Source: Cognatishimia maritima
Lineage (GTDB): Bacteria > Pseudomonadota > Alphaproteobacteria > Rhodobacterales > Rhodobacteraceae
Direction of reading: 5' to 3'
Assembly: GCF_900129685.1 (NCBI RefSeq)
Contig: NZ_FQWM01000004.1
Coordinates: 126,501-190,500 of the forward strand
DNA: 64,000 bases
In this document: positions 56,001 to 64,000 of the stretch, piece after piece
How the letters are laid out: every line of letters begins with the position of its first letter
How positions within the stretch are numbered: the stretch's first letter is position 1
The notes under the pieces: model-generated
The model's database searches: none
What the model saw: the letters and a program-made list of their open reading frames with translations, nothing else
What the model was told of the DNA's origin: nothing
Program-made: the position numbers and the translations under genes

Positions 56001-57539
56001 CTAGGCCCGACCCGCTTTCAGAAGCTTGCGCAGGTTGAAGGCCCCAATCAGTTGGCCTGCCGCGAAATAGACAATGCTACCGCCGGTGATTAATGCGAGC
56101 AGGGCCAGATAGCGCCAGCCCTGCGTTGTCAGGGCACTTGAAAGCAGCCAGTTCAAGCCCACCAAGGCGATCCCCATGATCAAAGCGGCGACAATAATGC
56201 GCGGCGCGCTTGCCCGGAATTGCCCATCAAACCGCGCGACCTCTCCGAACCGGCGCGCGCCGATGGCGAGGAACACCACCATGGCCCATGCCGCAACCGA
56301 CGTGGCAACAGCCGGGGCAAGCCAGCCGATCACCGGATAAAGCCCAAAGGCCAGCGCGGCGTTCACGATCATGGACAACACGGCATAGCGGAACGGGCTT
56401 TTGGTATCTTCGCGCGCGAAAAACAGCGGCTGCAGAAGTTTTTGCAAAACAAAAGCCGGCAGCCCAAGGCCATAGATCGCCACCGCCCAAGCGATGGCAA
56501 GACTGTCCTCGGCCGTGGTCGCACCGCGTTCATACATGACGGAAACTAAGGCCAAAGGAATGGCCAGAAAAGCCACAGCGCAGGGGATGGTCAGGGCCAA
56601 GGCGAATTCTCCGGCGCGGGAATAGGCGTCTCTGGCCCCAAGGTCATCGCCCGCTTTTAGACGACGAGACAGGTCGGGCAGCAGTACAATGCCCACTGCA
56701 ATGCCCACCACGCCAAGCGGCAGTTGATAAAGCCGGTCCGCCGCAAACAGCCAGCTGACAGCGCCCTCGGTGCGCGAGGCCACCAATTGCCCCACCACCA
56801 GATTGATCTGCATCACGCCAGACGCCAGTGCCGCGGGCAAAGCAACGCTGACCATGCGCGACATATCTGGGGTCCAGCGCGGTCGCCCAAGGCGCAGGGT
56901 CACGCCCGCCTTGTCGGCGGCAACCCAAACAAGGGCAAGTTGCGCAAGACCGGCAAAGGGGATGGCCCAGACAAGCCACAGAATGACCTCTCCGCCAAGA
57001 ACATGCGCGGCTATCATGGCAGAGATTGCAAAAATGTTCAGCAAGACCGGGGCTGCGGCTGCGATGGCAAACCGGCCGGTGGCATTTAGGACACCAGAAA
57101 ATAACGCGGCCAGCGACATGAAGAAAATATAGGGAAAGACCACGCGCCCATAGCCGACCGTCAAGTCAAAGCGCGCATCGCCCCAGAACCCTTCGGCCGT
57201 GGCCCAAACAAGCGCGGGCATAAAGATCATGGCAAGTGCCGTCAGCGCCAAAACCACAAGCGCCAGGCCATTGAGGGCGTCATTGGCAAAAGCGCGCGGG
57301 TCGTCTCCGGCTTCGTATTTTTTGGAAAACATCGGCACAAAGGCCGCGTTAAACGCACCTTCGGCAAAGAACCGGCGAAACATATTGGGCAGACGGAAGG
57401 CCGCAACAAAAGCATCCAGCGTCGCGCCCGGTCCAATCAGGGAGAGGATCAGGATCTCGCGCACAAAGCCCAAAATACGGCTCGCCAGCGTCCAGAACCC
57501 CACCGTCAGAAACCCGCGAATCAGGCGGATCGGCTTCAC
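56001..57539 (-). CDS. murJ: Lipid II flippase MurJ
   Basis: A 512-residue polytopic membrane protein with about 14 helices, starting IRGFLTVGFWTLASRILGFV. The N-terminal segment RLPNMFRRFFAEGAFNAAFV is the MurJ/MviN signature. It moves lipid II across the inner membrane for peptidoglycan synthesis. Its start overlaps the glnD stop by four bases, so the two genes are coupled as in many alphaproteobacteria. Confidence 0.94.
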   Translation of the reverse strand: MKPIRLIRGFLTVGFWTLASRILGFVREILILSLIGPGATLDAFVAAFRLPNMFRRFFAEGAFNAAFVPMFSKKYEAGDDPRAFANDALNGLALVVLALTALAMIFMPALVWATAEGFWGDARFDLTVGYGRVVFPYIFFMSLAALFSGVLNATGRFAIAAAAPVLLNIFAISAMIAAHVLGGEVILWLVWAIPFAGLAQLALVWVAADKAGVTLRLGRPRWTPDMSRMVSVALPAALASGVMQINLVVGQLVASRTEGAVSWLFAADRLYQLPLGVVGIAVGIVLLPDLSRRLKAGDDLGARDAYSRAGEFALALTIPCAVAFLAIPLALVSVMYERGATTAEDSLAIAWAVAIYGLGLPAFVLQKLLQPLFFAREDTKSPFRYAVLSMIVNAALAFGLYPVIGWLAPAVATSVAAWAMVVFLAIGARRFGEVARFDGQFRASAPRIIVAALIMGIALVGLNWLLSSALTTQGWRYLALLALITGGSIVYFAAGQLIGAFNLRKLLKAGRA

Positions 57540-60355
57540 GCGTTAGCCCTTTCAGCGCCTTTAGAAATCGCCTCTTTCAGGCGTGTCTCCAGCAGTCGCT
57601 GCTTGGAGTCAGCGTAGAACTTCAGCCCAAACATGTCTTTGACATAGAAGGTGTCCACCACCTGCTCCCCATAGGTCGCGATCACGGCAGAGGCGATATA
57701 GACGTTGTTGTTGGCCAAGGTGCGTGTCAGGTCGTGCAGCAGGCCGGGGCGGTCGCGGGTGTCGACCTCGATAATGGTGTAAATTTCCGAGCCCTCGTTG
57801 TCGAAGGTGATCGTGGTTGGCACGCGGAAAGCCCGCTCGCGTTTTTTGATGACATCGCGCGATTTCATCGCTTCGGTCGTAACCACTTCGCCCAGCAATG
57901 TCTTGCGGATCATCTGGGAAAGCCGGTTCAAACGGCTCGCCTCATAGGGGCTGCCATCGGAGTCCTGCACCCAAAAGGCCGCAGTCGCATAGCCATCCTT
58001 GGAGGTGTAAGTCCGCGCATCCACAACGTTTGCGCCCACCAGCGCAAGGGCCCCCGCCAGACGTGAGAAGATGCCGGGGTGATCTTCGAGTGCAAACAGC
58101 ACACGTGTGGCATCGCGATCATCGTCAGGCTTCAGGTCGATGTTAAACTCGCCTGGCTTTAGGGTATCCAGAAGTTTGGCAAAGCTGACATGCGTGTCGA
58201 CGGGCAAACCTTGCCAGTAGGGGTCGTAATGCCGGTCGGTTTCCTGCTTGAGCCGCTTTGGCCCCCAAGATTTCAAGCGTTTGCGCAGGGCCTGTTTGGC
58301 TTCGTTGCGGCGGTTCTCTTGGTTCAGCGCTTCCGCGCCACCTTCAAGCGCATCCAGCGTCAGACTGTAAAGGTTGCGGATCAGCGTCGCCTTCCAGTTA
58401 TTCCACACATCTGGGCCAACCCCACGGATGTCGCAAACCGTGAGCACCGTCAGGAGATCAAGGTTCTTGACGGTTTTGACGGCCTTCGCAAATCCACGAA
58501 TGGTACGCGGGTCAGATAGGTCACGTTTCTGAGCGACATCTGACATCAAAAGGTGATAGCGGACCAGCCATTCAACCGTCTTGCAGTCTTGCTTGTTCAA
58601 CCCAAGACGCGGCGCGACCTTACGCGCGATTTGCGCGCCTAGGATGGAATGGTCAATATCGCGCCCCTTGCCAATGTCATGCAGCAGCATGGCCACCATA
58701 AGCACCTTGCGGTTGATGCCACGCTGCAGAATGTCAGAACTGAGTGGCAGTTCTTCGATCAATTCCTCGCGTTCAATCTGGGTAAAGGTCGAGATCACCT
58801 GAATGGTGTGCTCATCCACGGTGTAGGAGTGATACATGTTGAACTGCATCATCGCCACGACCGGTTCGAATTCGGGCATATAAGCCGCCAGCACGCCCAA
58901 CTCGTTCATGCGCCGCAGCGCGCGTTCCGGGTTGCCGTGTTTCAGGAGTGTATCCAGAAAGATCTTTGCCGCTTGCTTATCGGCGCGCATCTCATCGTCG
59001 ATCAGGTGCAGATTGGCCCGCACGAGCCGCATGGCATCCGGGTGGATCAGCAGCCCGGTACGCAGCGCTTCCTCAAAAAGGCGCAGAATATTGACCTTTT
59101 CCGCCAAGAACCCCTCTTGGTCCTCGATTGTGATCCGATTGTTGATGACCTGATAGCCCGCTTTGACCTTTGGGGGACGCCTGCGGAATATCCGTTCAAC
59201 AAGCGGCGCGGATTTGGTGTGGTTCTCTTCCAGTTTGGTCAGGAAAATTCGCGTCAGGTCGCCGACCGCCGTGGCATTGCGGAAATAATCTTGCATGAAA
59301 TGCTCAACCGCGCGGCGACCGCCTTTGTCCTGATAGCCCATGCGTTCGGCCACCATGACCTGCATGTCAAAACTCAGCTGTTCCATTGGGCGCTTGTTGA
59401 TCAGATGCAGGTGCGCCCGCGTGGCCCAGAGGAAGTTTTCTGCCCGTTCGAACAGGGCGATTTCTTCTTCGCGGAACAGTCCCAAACCAACAAGGTCTTG
59501 CGCGTCATCGACGTGGTAAACGTATTTTGCAATCCAGAACAAAGACTGCAGGTCACGCAGGCCGCCTTTGCCTTCTTTGACGTTCGGTTCCACCACATAG
59601 CGTTGGCCTTGCTTCTTATGGCGCTCATCGCGTTCGGTAAGTTTTGCTTCGACAAATTCCCGTTCTGTCCCTTTAAACAGATCGCTGTGCAGGCGCTTGG
59701 ACAGCTTGACTGACAAAGGCGCGTAGCCCGCGAGGAAGCGCTGCTCCAAAAGGGCAGTGCGAATGGTGAAATCCTCGCCTCCAAGCCGAACGCAATCGCG
59801 CACCGTCCGAGAGCTATGACCGACTTTCAGGCGCAAATCCCACAGGATATAAAGCATGCTTTCGATCACGCTCTCGGCCCAGCCGGTGATCTTGTAGGGC
59901 GTCAGGAACAGCAGATCGACATCCGATTGCGGGGCCATTTCACCGCGCCCATAACCACCCACCGCAAACAGCGCGATGCGCTCGCCTTCGGTCGGGTTGG
60001 GGCGGGGGTGCAAGGTTTGCGTCGCGACATGGTGGGCGGTACAGACAAGGCAGTCGGTCAGCCAAGTATAGGCGCGTGTCATGGGGCGGGCGGAAAACGG
60101 TGCTTCGTTAAAGGCGGTTTCGATAGCCGCGCGGCCAGCCTTTTGAACATCACGCAGCAGGGCCACCGTTCCATTGCGGATATCGCGGGCCGTTTCACGA
60201 GATTCACAGCAGTCCAATAGGGCCGCGGCCAAGTTGGCACGGTCCACGATTTGGTCTGGGTCACAAATCAGGTTGTCCGGCGGGGCCGGCAGGAAAAAGG
60301 CGGGGCTAGAAGCCCGCGCCGCCAAAGCTTCTTGGTGCTGGGTCAATGATAACAA
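57536..60355 (-). CDS. glnD: PII uridylyltransferase/uridylyl-removing enzyme
   Basis: A 939-residue bifunctional nitrogen sensor. The nucleotidyltransferase motif is VGGYGRGEMAPQSDVDLLFL (about residues 132-151), the HD hydrolase site is LLHDIGKGRDIDHS in the middle, and two ACT domains occupy the last 200 residues (FALEDHPGIFSRLAGALALV and VDTRDRPGLLHDLTRTLAN). The ATG at 60355 overlaps the 3' end of the upstream lipoprotein gene by 50 bases; later TTG/CTG starts are possible, as the first 30 residues are poorly conserved. Confidence 0.93.
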   Translation of the reverse strand: MLSLTQHQEALAARASSPAFFLPAPPDNLICDPDQIVDRANLAAALLDCCESRETARDIRNGTVALLRDVQKAGRAAIETAFNEAPFSARPMTRAYTWLTDCLVCTAHHVATQTLHPRPNPTEGERIALFAVGGYGRGEMAPQSDVDLLFLTPYKITGWAESVIESMLYILWDLRLKVGHSSRTVRDCVRLGGEDFTIRTALLEQRFLAGYAPLSVKLSKRLHSDLFKGTEREFVEAKLTERDERHKKQGQRYVVEPNVKEGKGGLRDLQSLFWIAKYVYHVDDAQDLVGLGLFREEEIALFERAENFLWATRAHLHLINKRPMEQLSFDMQVMVAERMGYQDKGGRRAVEHFMQDYFRNATAVGDLTRIFLTKLEENHTKSAPLVERIFRRRPPKVKAGYQVINNRITIEDQEGFLAEKVNILRLFEEALRTGLLIHPDAMRLVRANLHLIDDEMRADKQAAKIFLDTLLKHGNPERALRRMNELGVLAAYMPEFEPVVAMMQFNMYHSYTVDEHTIQVISTFTQIEREELIEELPLSSDILQRGINRKVLMVAMLLHDIGKGRDIDHSILGAQIARKVAPRLGLNKQDCKTVEWLVRYHLLMSDVAQKRDLSDPRTIRGFAKAVKTVKNLDLLTVLTVCDIRGVGPDVWNNWKATLIRNLYSLTLDALEGGAEALNQENRRNEAKQALRKRLKSWGPKRLKQETDRHYDPYWQGLPVDTHVSFAKLLDTLKPGEFNIDLKPDDDRDATRVLFALEDHPGIFSRLAGALALVGANVVDARTYTSKDGYATAAFWVQDSDGSPYEASRLNRLSQMIRKTLLGEVVTTEAMKSRDVIKKRERAFRVPTTITFDNEGSEIYTIIEVDTRDRPGLLHDLTRTLANNNVYIASAVIATYGEQVVDTFYVKDMFGLKFYADSKQRLLETRLKEAISKGAERANA

Positions 60356-61478
60356 CCTGTTTGTCGCGGACGGTGGCCACAGCTAGCCCGCGTTCGTTCG
60401 TGCCATCCGCGCGCAGGCGGAATATTCCATTGACGCCTTTAAAGCCTGCGCCCTGTGTCAGAGCAGCAGCTGTCAAAGCATCAGATTTCCCTTGCGAGAC
60501 CAAGGCCCCAATCGCAGCGATTCCGTCATAGGCCAAGCCCCCAATGGGGTGCGGGGTTCCGCCATAGGCGGCGGCATAACGGGCGCGGAATTGATCGGTC
60601 AGGGCTGGGTCAGGCAGGGCAAACCAACCACCTTGCACGCCTGGAAGTTCAAGGGTTCCTGCCGGAATATCCCAACGTGTCAGGCCCATGTATTGTACCT
60701 CAGCGGGATTAACCCCCGATTCAGGCAAGAGCTGCGTGAACAGCGGCAAAGCGCCCGACGTGTCTGAGGTCAGGAAAATCGCGTCTGCCCCGGTGCTACG
60801 CACCGCTGAACGTACGTCCTGTACCGAAGCGACAACTCCCTGCTGAGAAAATTCATAGCTGACAGCACCCGCATTGCTGGCCGAGGTGAAAGCCAATGCG
60901 CGCGAAATCGCGTCCCGGCCTGCGATTCCAGCAACGTTATTTGCGTGCACGGTCAGGACATCGCTTTTGCCATTGCGGGCCGCGAATTGCGCCAACCGCA
61001 TCGCCGTATTGTCAAACGTCGGCCCAAGAACAAAAACATTCCCACCCGCAATGGACGTGTTGTTGGAGAAGGACAGCACATTCACGTTTTTGCCACGCAG
61101 CGCGACGCCAACGGCATTTGATGGGCCGCTACGCACGGGCCCCAGCACGATCTTCGCCCCCTCGCTTACAGCGCGCAGGGCTGCGGCTTGTGCGACGGCA
61201 TCATCACCGGCGGTGTCATAGACGCGCAGATCGATTTGAACATCGCCAAGATCCGCCATCGCCAGCCGCGCGGCGTTTTCAAGGCTTTGTGAGAGCACCG
61301 AGTCGCCAGACGCCTGCGAGGATTGCGGCACCAGAAGCGCGACAGGTATTGGCTTGGATGTGTTGACGGAGGGCCCGCCCCCGATCCCAACCGGTTCACA
61401 TGCCGAGACAACTGCGGCGGCCGCGACTGCGACAAGGCCTTTCAGAAACTGACGACGAGGTTTAAAAGCAGCAAACAT
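60306..61478 (-). CDS. Penicillin-binding protein activator (LpoA/LppC-like lipoprotein)
   Basis: A 390-residue lipoprotein with a periplasmic-binding-protein fold, KPIPVALLVPQSSQASGD through GGLAYDGIAAIGALVSQ. The signal MFAAFKPRRQFLKGLVAVAA ends in VSAC with the lipidated Cys at residue 27. LpoA/LppC proteins stimulate class A penicillin-binding proteins in the outer membrane. The rsmI-yraN-gshB genes on the other side match the usual yraM-yraN-rsmI neighbourhood. It overlaps glnD by 50 bases. Confidence 0.88.
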   Translation of the reverse strand: MFAAFKPRRQFLKGLVAVAAAAVVSACEPVGIGGGPSVNTSKPIPVALLVPQSSQASGDSVLSQSLENAARLAMADLGDVQIDLRVYDTAGDDAVAQAAALRAVSEGAKIVLGPVRSGPSNAVGVALRGKNVNVLSFSNNTSIAGGNVFVLGPTFDNTAMRLAQFAARNGKSDVLTVHANNVAGIAGRDAISRALAFTSASNAGAVSYEFSQQGVVASVQDVRSAVRSTGADAIFLTSDTSGALPLFTQLLPESGVNPAEVQYMGLTRWDIPAGTLELPGVQGGWFALPDPALTDQFRARYAAAYGGTPHPIGGLAYDGIAAIGALVSQGKSDALTAAALTQGAGFKGVNGIFRLRADGTNERGLAVATVRDKQVVIIDPAPRSFGGAGF

Positions 61479-61571
61479 GAACTCAATCCCTAGACAATGG
61501 CGATATGCGCGGCGGAACTCGTACCGCGATCTTGACTGGGATAATAAACACCCCAATCGGAGGGTCCAGCG

Positions 61572-62429
61572 TTGAATCACCAAATTGTGCCATTGAAGGC
61601 CGGGCTCTATTTCGTGGCCACGCCGATCGGCACCGCCCGAGACATCACATTGCGCGCGCTTGATGTCTTAGCCAGCGCTGATGTTCTAGCCGCTGAAGAC
61701 ACCAGATCACTACGTCGCCTTATGGAAATCCATGGCGTTCCGCTGAACGGGCGGACGGTGCTGTCCTACCACGATCACTCTGGCGAAGGTGTACGCGCAA
61801 AGCTACTGGCGCTGCTCGAAGACGGGCGATCTGTTGCCTATGCGTCTGAGGCAGGCACACCGCTGATTGCGGACCCGGGCTATCATCTTGCCCAAACCGC
61901 TGCCGAAGCTGGGCATCTGGTGACATCAGCGCCAGGTGCATCGGCGATTATCACGGCGCTGACCTTGGCGGGTCTGCCCACAGATGCGTTTTTCTTTGCG
62001 GGTTTTCTGCCAAACGCCAAATCCCAACGACGCGGTGCGCTTGAAGCGCTCAAAGAGGTGCCCGGCACGCTCGTATTTTACGAGAGCCCCAAGCGCCTTG
62101 CTGCCATGCTTTCCGATTCAGCAGAAATATTGGGCGAGACCCGTGATGCGGCGGTTTGCCGGGAGCTGACCAAGAAGTTCGAAGAAATCCGACGCGGGAC
62201 CCTGGCCGAGCTGTCGCAGGTCATGGCGGAACAACCTGTCAAAGGCGAGATCGTCGTGCTGATTGACCGCACGCGCGCCGGGTCATCAGAAGGTGTTGAT
62301 CTGGAGGCCGAACTGCGGGCCGCCCTAGAGCATATGTCGGTGCGGGATGCCGCTGAAACTGTCGCAAAGGCACATGGTGTGAATAAACGGAAAGTTTATT
62401 CTTTGGCCTTATCCCTGAAGAAAGGCTGA
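61572..62429 (+). CDS. rsmI: 16S rRNA (cytidine1402-2'-O)-methyltransferase
   Basis: A 285-residue SAM methyltransferase of the tetrapyrrole-methylase fold: LYFVATPIGTARDITLRAL, LAAEDTRSLRRLM, ASEAGTPLIADPGYHL and SAPGASAIITALTLAGLP. GGAGGG seven bases upstream supports a TTG start at 61572; a GTG at 61587 is in frame. It lies divergent from the lipoprotein gene and leads into yraN and gshB. Confidence 0.92.
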   Translation: MNHQIVPLKAGLYFVATPIGTARDITLRALDVLASADVLAAEDTRSLRRLMEIHGVPLNGRTVLSYHDHSGEGVRAKLLALLEDGRSVAYASEAGTPLIADPGYHLAQTAAEAGHLVTSAPGASAIITALTLAGLPTDAFFFAGFLPNAKSQRRGALEALKEVPGTLVFYESPKRLAAMLSDSAEILGETRDAAVCRELTKKFEEIRRGTLAELSQVMAEQPVKGEIVVLIDRTRAGSSEGVDLEAELRAALEHMSVRDAAETVAKAHGVNKRKVYSLALSLKKG

Positions 62430-62448
62430 AACGACACAAAAAGGCGCG

Positions 62449-62934
62449 ATGACCTTGGCACATCTGCAACCCGAATTTCATTCACACACTCAAATGGGCG
62501 CCCATCAATCGGAGTTTGACTTTGGGCCAATAACAGCACCCAAAAAGTCGAGCAGCGACGATGCCGACCTTCGTGCCCGGCGTGGGCAGCAAAACTACTT
62601 GGCAGGCCAGTCTGCCGAATGTGCCGTGCAGCGCCACTACGAAGATGCCGGATACAGCCTGTTGGCCCGCCGTTGGCGTGGCGGCGGTGGTGAACTCGAT
62701 CTCGTCTTTCAATCCGGCGCGGGCTTAACCTTTGTCGAAGTCAAAAAATCGCGTCGCCATGATTTGGCGGCGCAACGGGTTTCCCAGCAACAGGCGCATC
62801 GCATATTTTCAGCAGCGACTGTCTTTGTGGACCGGTCAGACTTTGATCCCTTTGTTGACCTGCGCTTTGACGTGGCGCTGGTCGATGGCATTGGGGCCAT
62901 ACATGTTCACGAAAACGCGTTAGTGTTCTTCTGA
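62449..62934 (+). CDS. YraN/UPF0102 family nuclease-like protein
   Basis: A 161-residue protein whose C-terminal 110 residues are the UPF0102 domain, a PD-(D/E)xK nuclease-like fold: GQSAECAVQRHYEDAGYSLL, then GGGGELDLVFQ and FVEVKKSRRHD with the Glu, Asp and Lys positions. The first 45 residues are a variable tail, so an ATG at 62494 is possible. It follows rsmI by 19 bases. Confidence 0.88.
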   Translation: MTLAHLQPEFHSHTQMGAHQSEFDFGPITAPKKSSSDDADLRARRGQQNYLAGQSAECAVQRHYEDAGYSLLARRWRGGGGELDLVFQSGAGLTFVEVKKSRRHDLAAQRVSQQQAHRIFSAATVFVDRSDFDPFVDLRFDVALVDGIGAIHVHENALVFF

Positions 62935-62995
62935 TCGGCCATTGCAACGGGGCGTGTCGTGGGCCATCTAATGGGCAAATCAAAAGAGGACGCCC

Positions 62996-63931
62996 ATGAA
63001 AATCGCCTTCCAGATGGACCCTATCGATGCGGTCGACATTCGCGCAGACAGTTCCTTCCGCCTCGCCGAAGAGGCGCAGGCACGGGGGCATGACCTCTTT
63101 TATTATTCTCCGGATCAATTGGCCTATGAAGAAGGCGTGATCACTGCGCGTGGCCAAGACATGGTGGTGCGCCGCGAACAGGGGAACCATGTCGATTTGG
63201 GGCCGATGAAGAAAGTCGATCTCAAGGATTTCGACGTGATCTGGCTGCGTCAAGACCCGCCGTTTGACATGCACTATATCACCTCAACCCATCTGCTGGA
63301 CCGATTGAAGGACGACGTTCTGGTGGTGAATGATCCTTTTTGGGTGCGAAACTATCCCGAGAAGCTGCTGGTTCTGGACTTCCAGGATTTGACGCCGCCC
63401 ACCACCATCGCGCGCGATCTTGAGACTATCAAAGCCTTCAAAGCCAAACACCAAGACGTCATTCTGAAACCGCTCTACGGCAACGGTGGCGCGGGTGTCT
63501 TCCGCTTGGACGCGAATGATCGCAACCTATCGAGCCTACATGAACTTTTCACCGGGTTCAGCCGGGAGCCGTTGATTGTGCAGAAATTCCTGCCAGACGT
63601 CAGCAATGGCGACAAGCGTGTCATTTTGGTGGATGGCGAACCAGTTGGGGCGATCAACCGCGTCCCTGCGGCTGGGGAGACGCGCAGCAATATGCATGTC
63701 GGCGGGCGGCCAGAGAAAATTGGCCTGACCGAGCGTGACTTGGAAATCTGTGCTGCGATCGGGCCTTTGCTCAAAGAGAAGGGGCAGGTCTTTGTCGGCA
63801 TTGATGTGATCGGCGACTATCTGACCGAAATCAATGTGACCTCGCCCACGGGCATTCAAGAGCTCGAACGGTTTGACGGCGTCAATATCGCCGAGAAAAT
63901 CTGGCAGGCCATCGAAGCGAAGCTGGCTTAA
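62996..63931 (+). CDS. gshB: Glutathione synthetase
   Basis: A 311-residue ATP-grasp enzyme that joins glycine to gamma-glutamylcysteine. It begins MKIAFQMDPIDAVDIRADSS, with DVIWLRQDPPFDMHYI, the grasp segment DVILKPLYGNGGAGVFRL and NVTSPTGIQELERFDG at the end. AGAGGA lies before the ATG. It is the third gene after rsmI and yraN. Confidence 0.95.
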   Translation: MKIAFQMDPIDAVDIRADSSFRLAEEAQARGHDLFYYSPDQLAYEEGVITARGQDMVVRREQGNHVDLGPMKKVDLKDFDVIWLRQDPPFDMHYITSTHLLDRLKDDVLVVNDPFWVRNYPEKLLVLDFQDLTPPTTIARDLETIKAFKAKHQDVILKPLYGNGGAGVFRLDANDRNLSSLHELFTGFSREPLIVQKFLPDVSNGDKRVILVDGEPVGAINRVPAAGETRSNMHVGGRPEKIGLTERDLEICAAIGPLLKEKGQVFVGIDVIGDYLTEINVTSPTGIQELERFDGVNIAEKIWQAIEAKLA

Positions 63932-63947
63932 CATTCATCGCCTTACC

Positions 63948-64000
63948 TCAAAGCGTCGGGGTCATTCGGTAGCTCAGCGCCTCTGCAATGTGGGGGCGTT
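63948..64000 (-). CDS. comM: ComM/YifB-family AAA protein, 3' end only
   Basis: The last 16 codons of a minus-strand gene read RPHIAEALSYRMTPTL and then stop at 63948. RxHxAEALSYR is the conserved end of ComM/YifB Mg-chelatase-like AAA proteins, which act in branch migration of transformed DNA. The rest of the gene lies beyond the window. It is convergent with gshB, 16 bp apart. Confidence 0.8.
   Translation of the reverse strand, partial: RPHIAEALSYRMTPTL

Overview
The window is chromosomal DNA of an alphaproteobacterium, most likely a marine Rhodobacteraceae (Roseobacter group) strain. The evidence is the set of protein families (TIGR02302/DUF4175 protein, Mcl2/Mch/Ecm/Ccr of the ethylmalonyl-CoA pathway, a two-lipoyl-domain OdhB, SdhCDAB, TIGR02186 next to TauE), the moderately high G+C, and intergenic repeats of the kind common in that family. 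I see no rRNA, tRNA, CRISPR array, integrase, transposase or phage structural gene.

Layout. 0-2.4 kb: DUF465 protein, a frameshifted EamA transporter behind a LysR regulator, and a small Arg-rich ORF. 2.4-6.1 kb: phaB and phaA, a degenerate EAL protein and a TlpA-like thioredoxin. 6.2-15.7 kb: argH, a small lipoprotein, DUF2834, lysA, TIGR02302 protein, zinc-ribbon protein, ftsE-ftsX-acyltransferase. 15.9-27.0 kb, minus strand: mdh, sucC, sucD, sucA, odhB and lpdA, interrupted by three unrelated accessory genes and two copies of a structured repeat. 27-36.8 kb, mostly plus strand: TauE-like permease, mcl2, nnrU-like, DUF1737, mch, then sdhCDA-B with a sulfotransferase-like and a pyruvyltransferase-like gene between sdhA and sdhB. 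36.9-42.4 kb: deoD, GNAT, acyP, ecm, and the divergent ccr. 42.5-46.8 kb: RecD-like helicase, SDR, TIGR02186 and TauE pair. 46.9-51.5 kb: a BMP-type nucleoside ABC importer. 51.7-64 kb: rimI, tsaB, nfu, usp, trpS, a rhomboid pseudoprotease, murJ, glnD, an LpoA/LppC-type lipoprotein, rsmI, yraN, gshB and the 3' end of comM.

How it works together. The centre is a central-carbon island. PhaA and PhaB make 3-hydroxybutyryl-CoA; Ccr, Ecm, Mch and Mcl2 are ethylmalonyl-CoA pathway enzymes for acetyl-CoA assimilation. SucCD, OdhAB-Lpd, Sdh and Mdh are the TCA steps that take up its C4 products. CroR, the epimerase, methylsuccinyl-CoA dehydrogenase and Mcl1 are not in the window.

The most interesting signals are regulatory and architectural. 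A gapless palindrome TGTGATCACA occurs twice upstream of sucC and twice upstream of sdhC, with the same 21-bp repeat distance in both places. A perfect inverted repeat sits at the likely sucC promoter. A cruciform-forming repeat directly follows both sucD and odhB, and each copy is followed by an accessory gene. Two glycan-modification-like genes are embedded in the sdh operon. An EAL protein and a rhomboid have both lost catalytic residues. All statements come from reading the sequence; no database search was possible.
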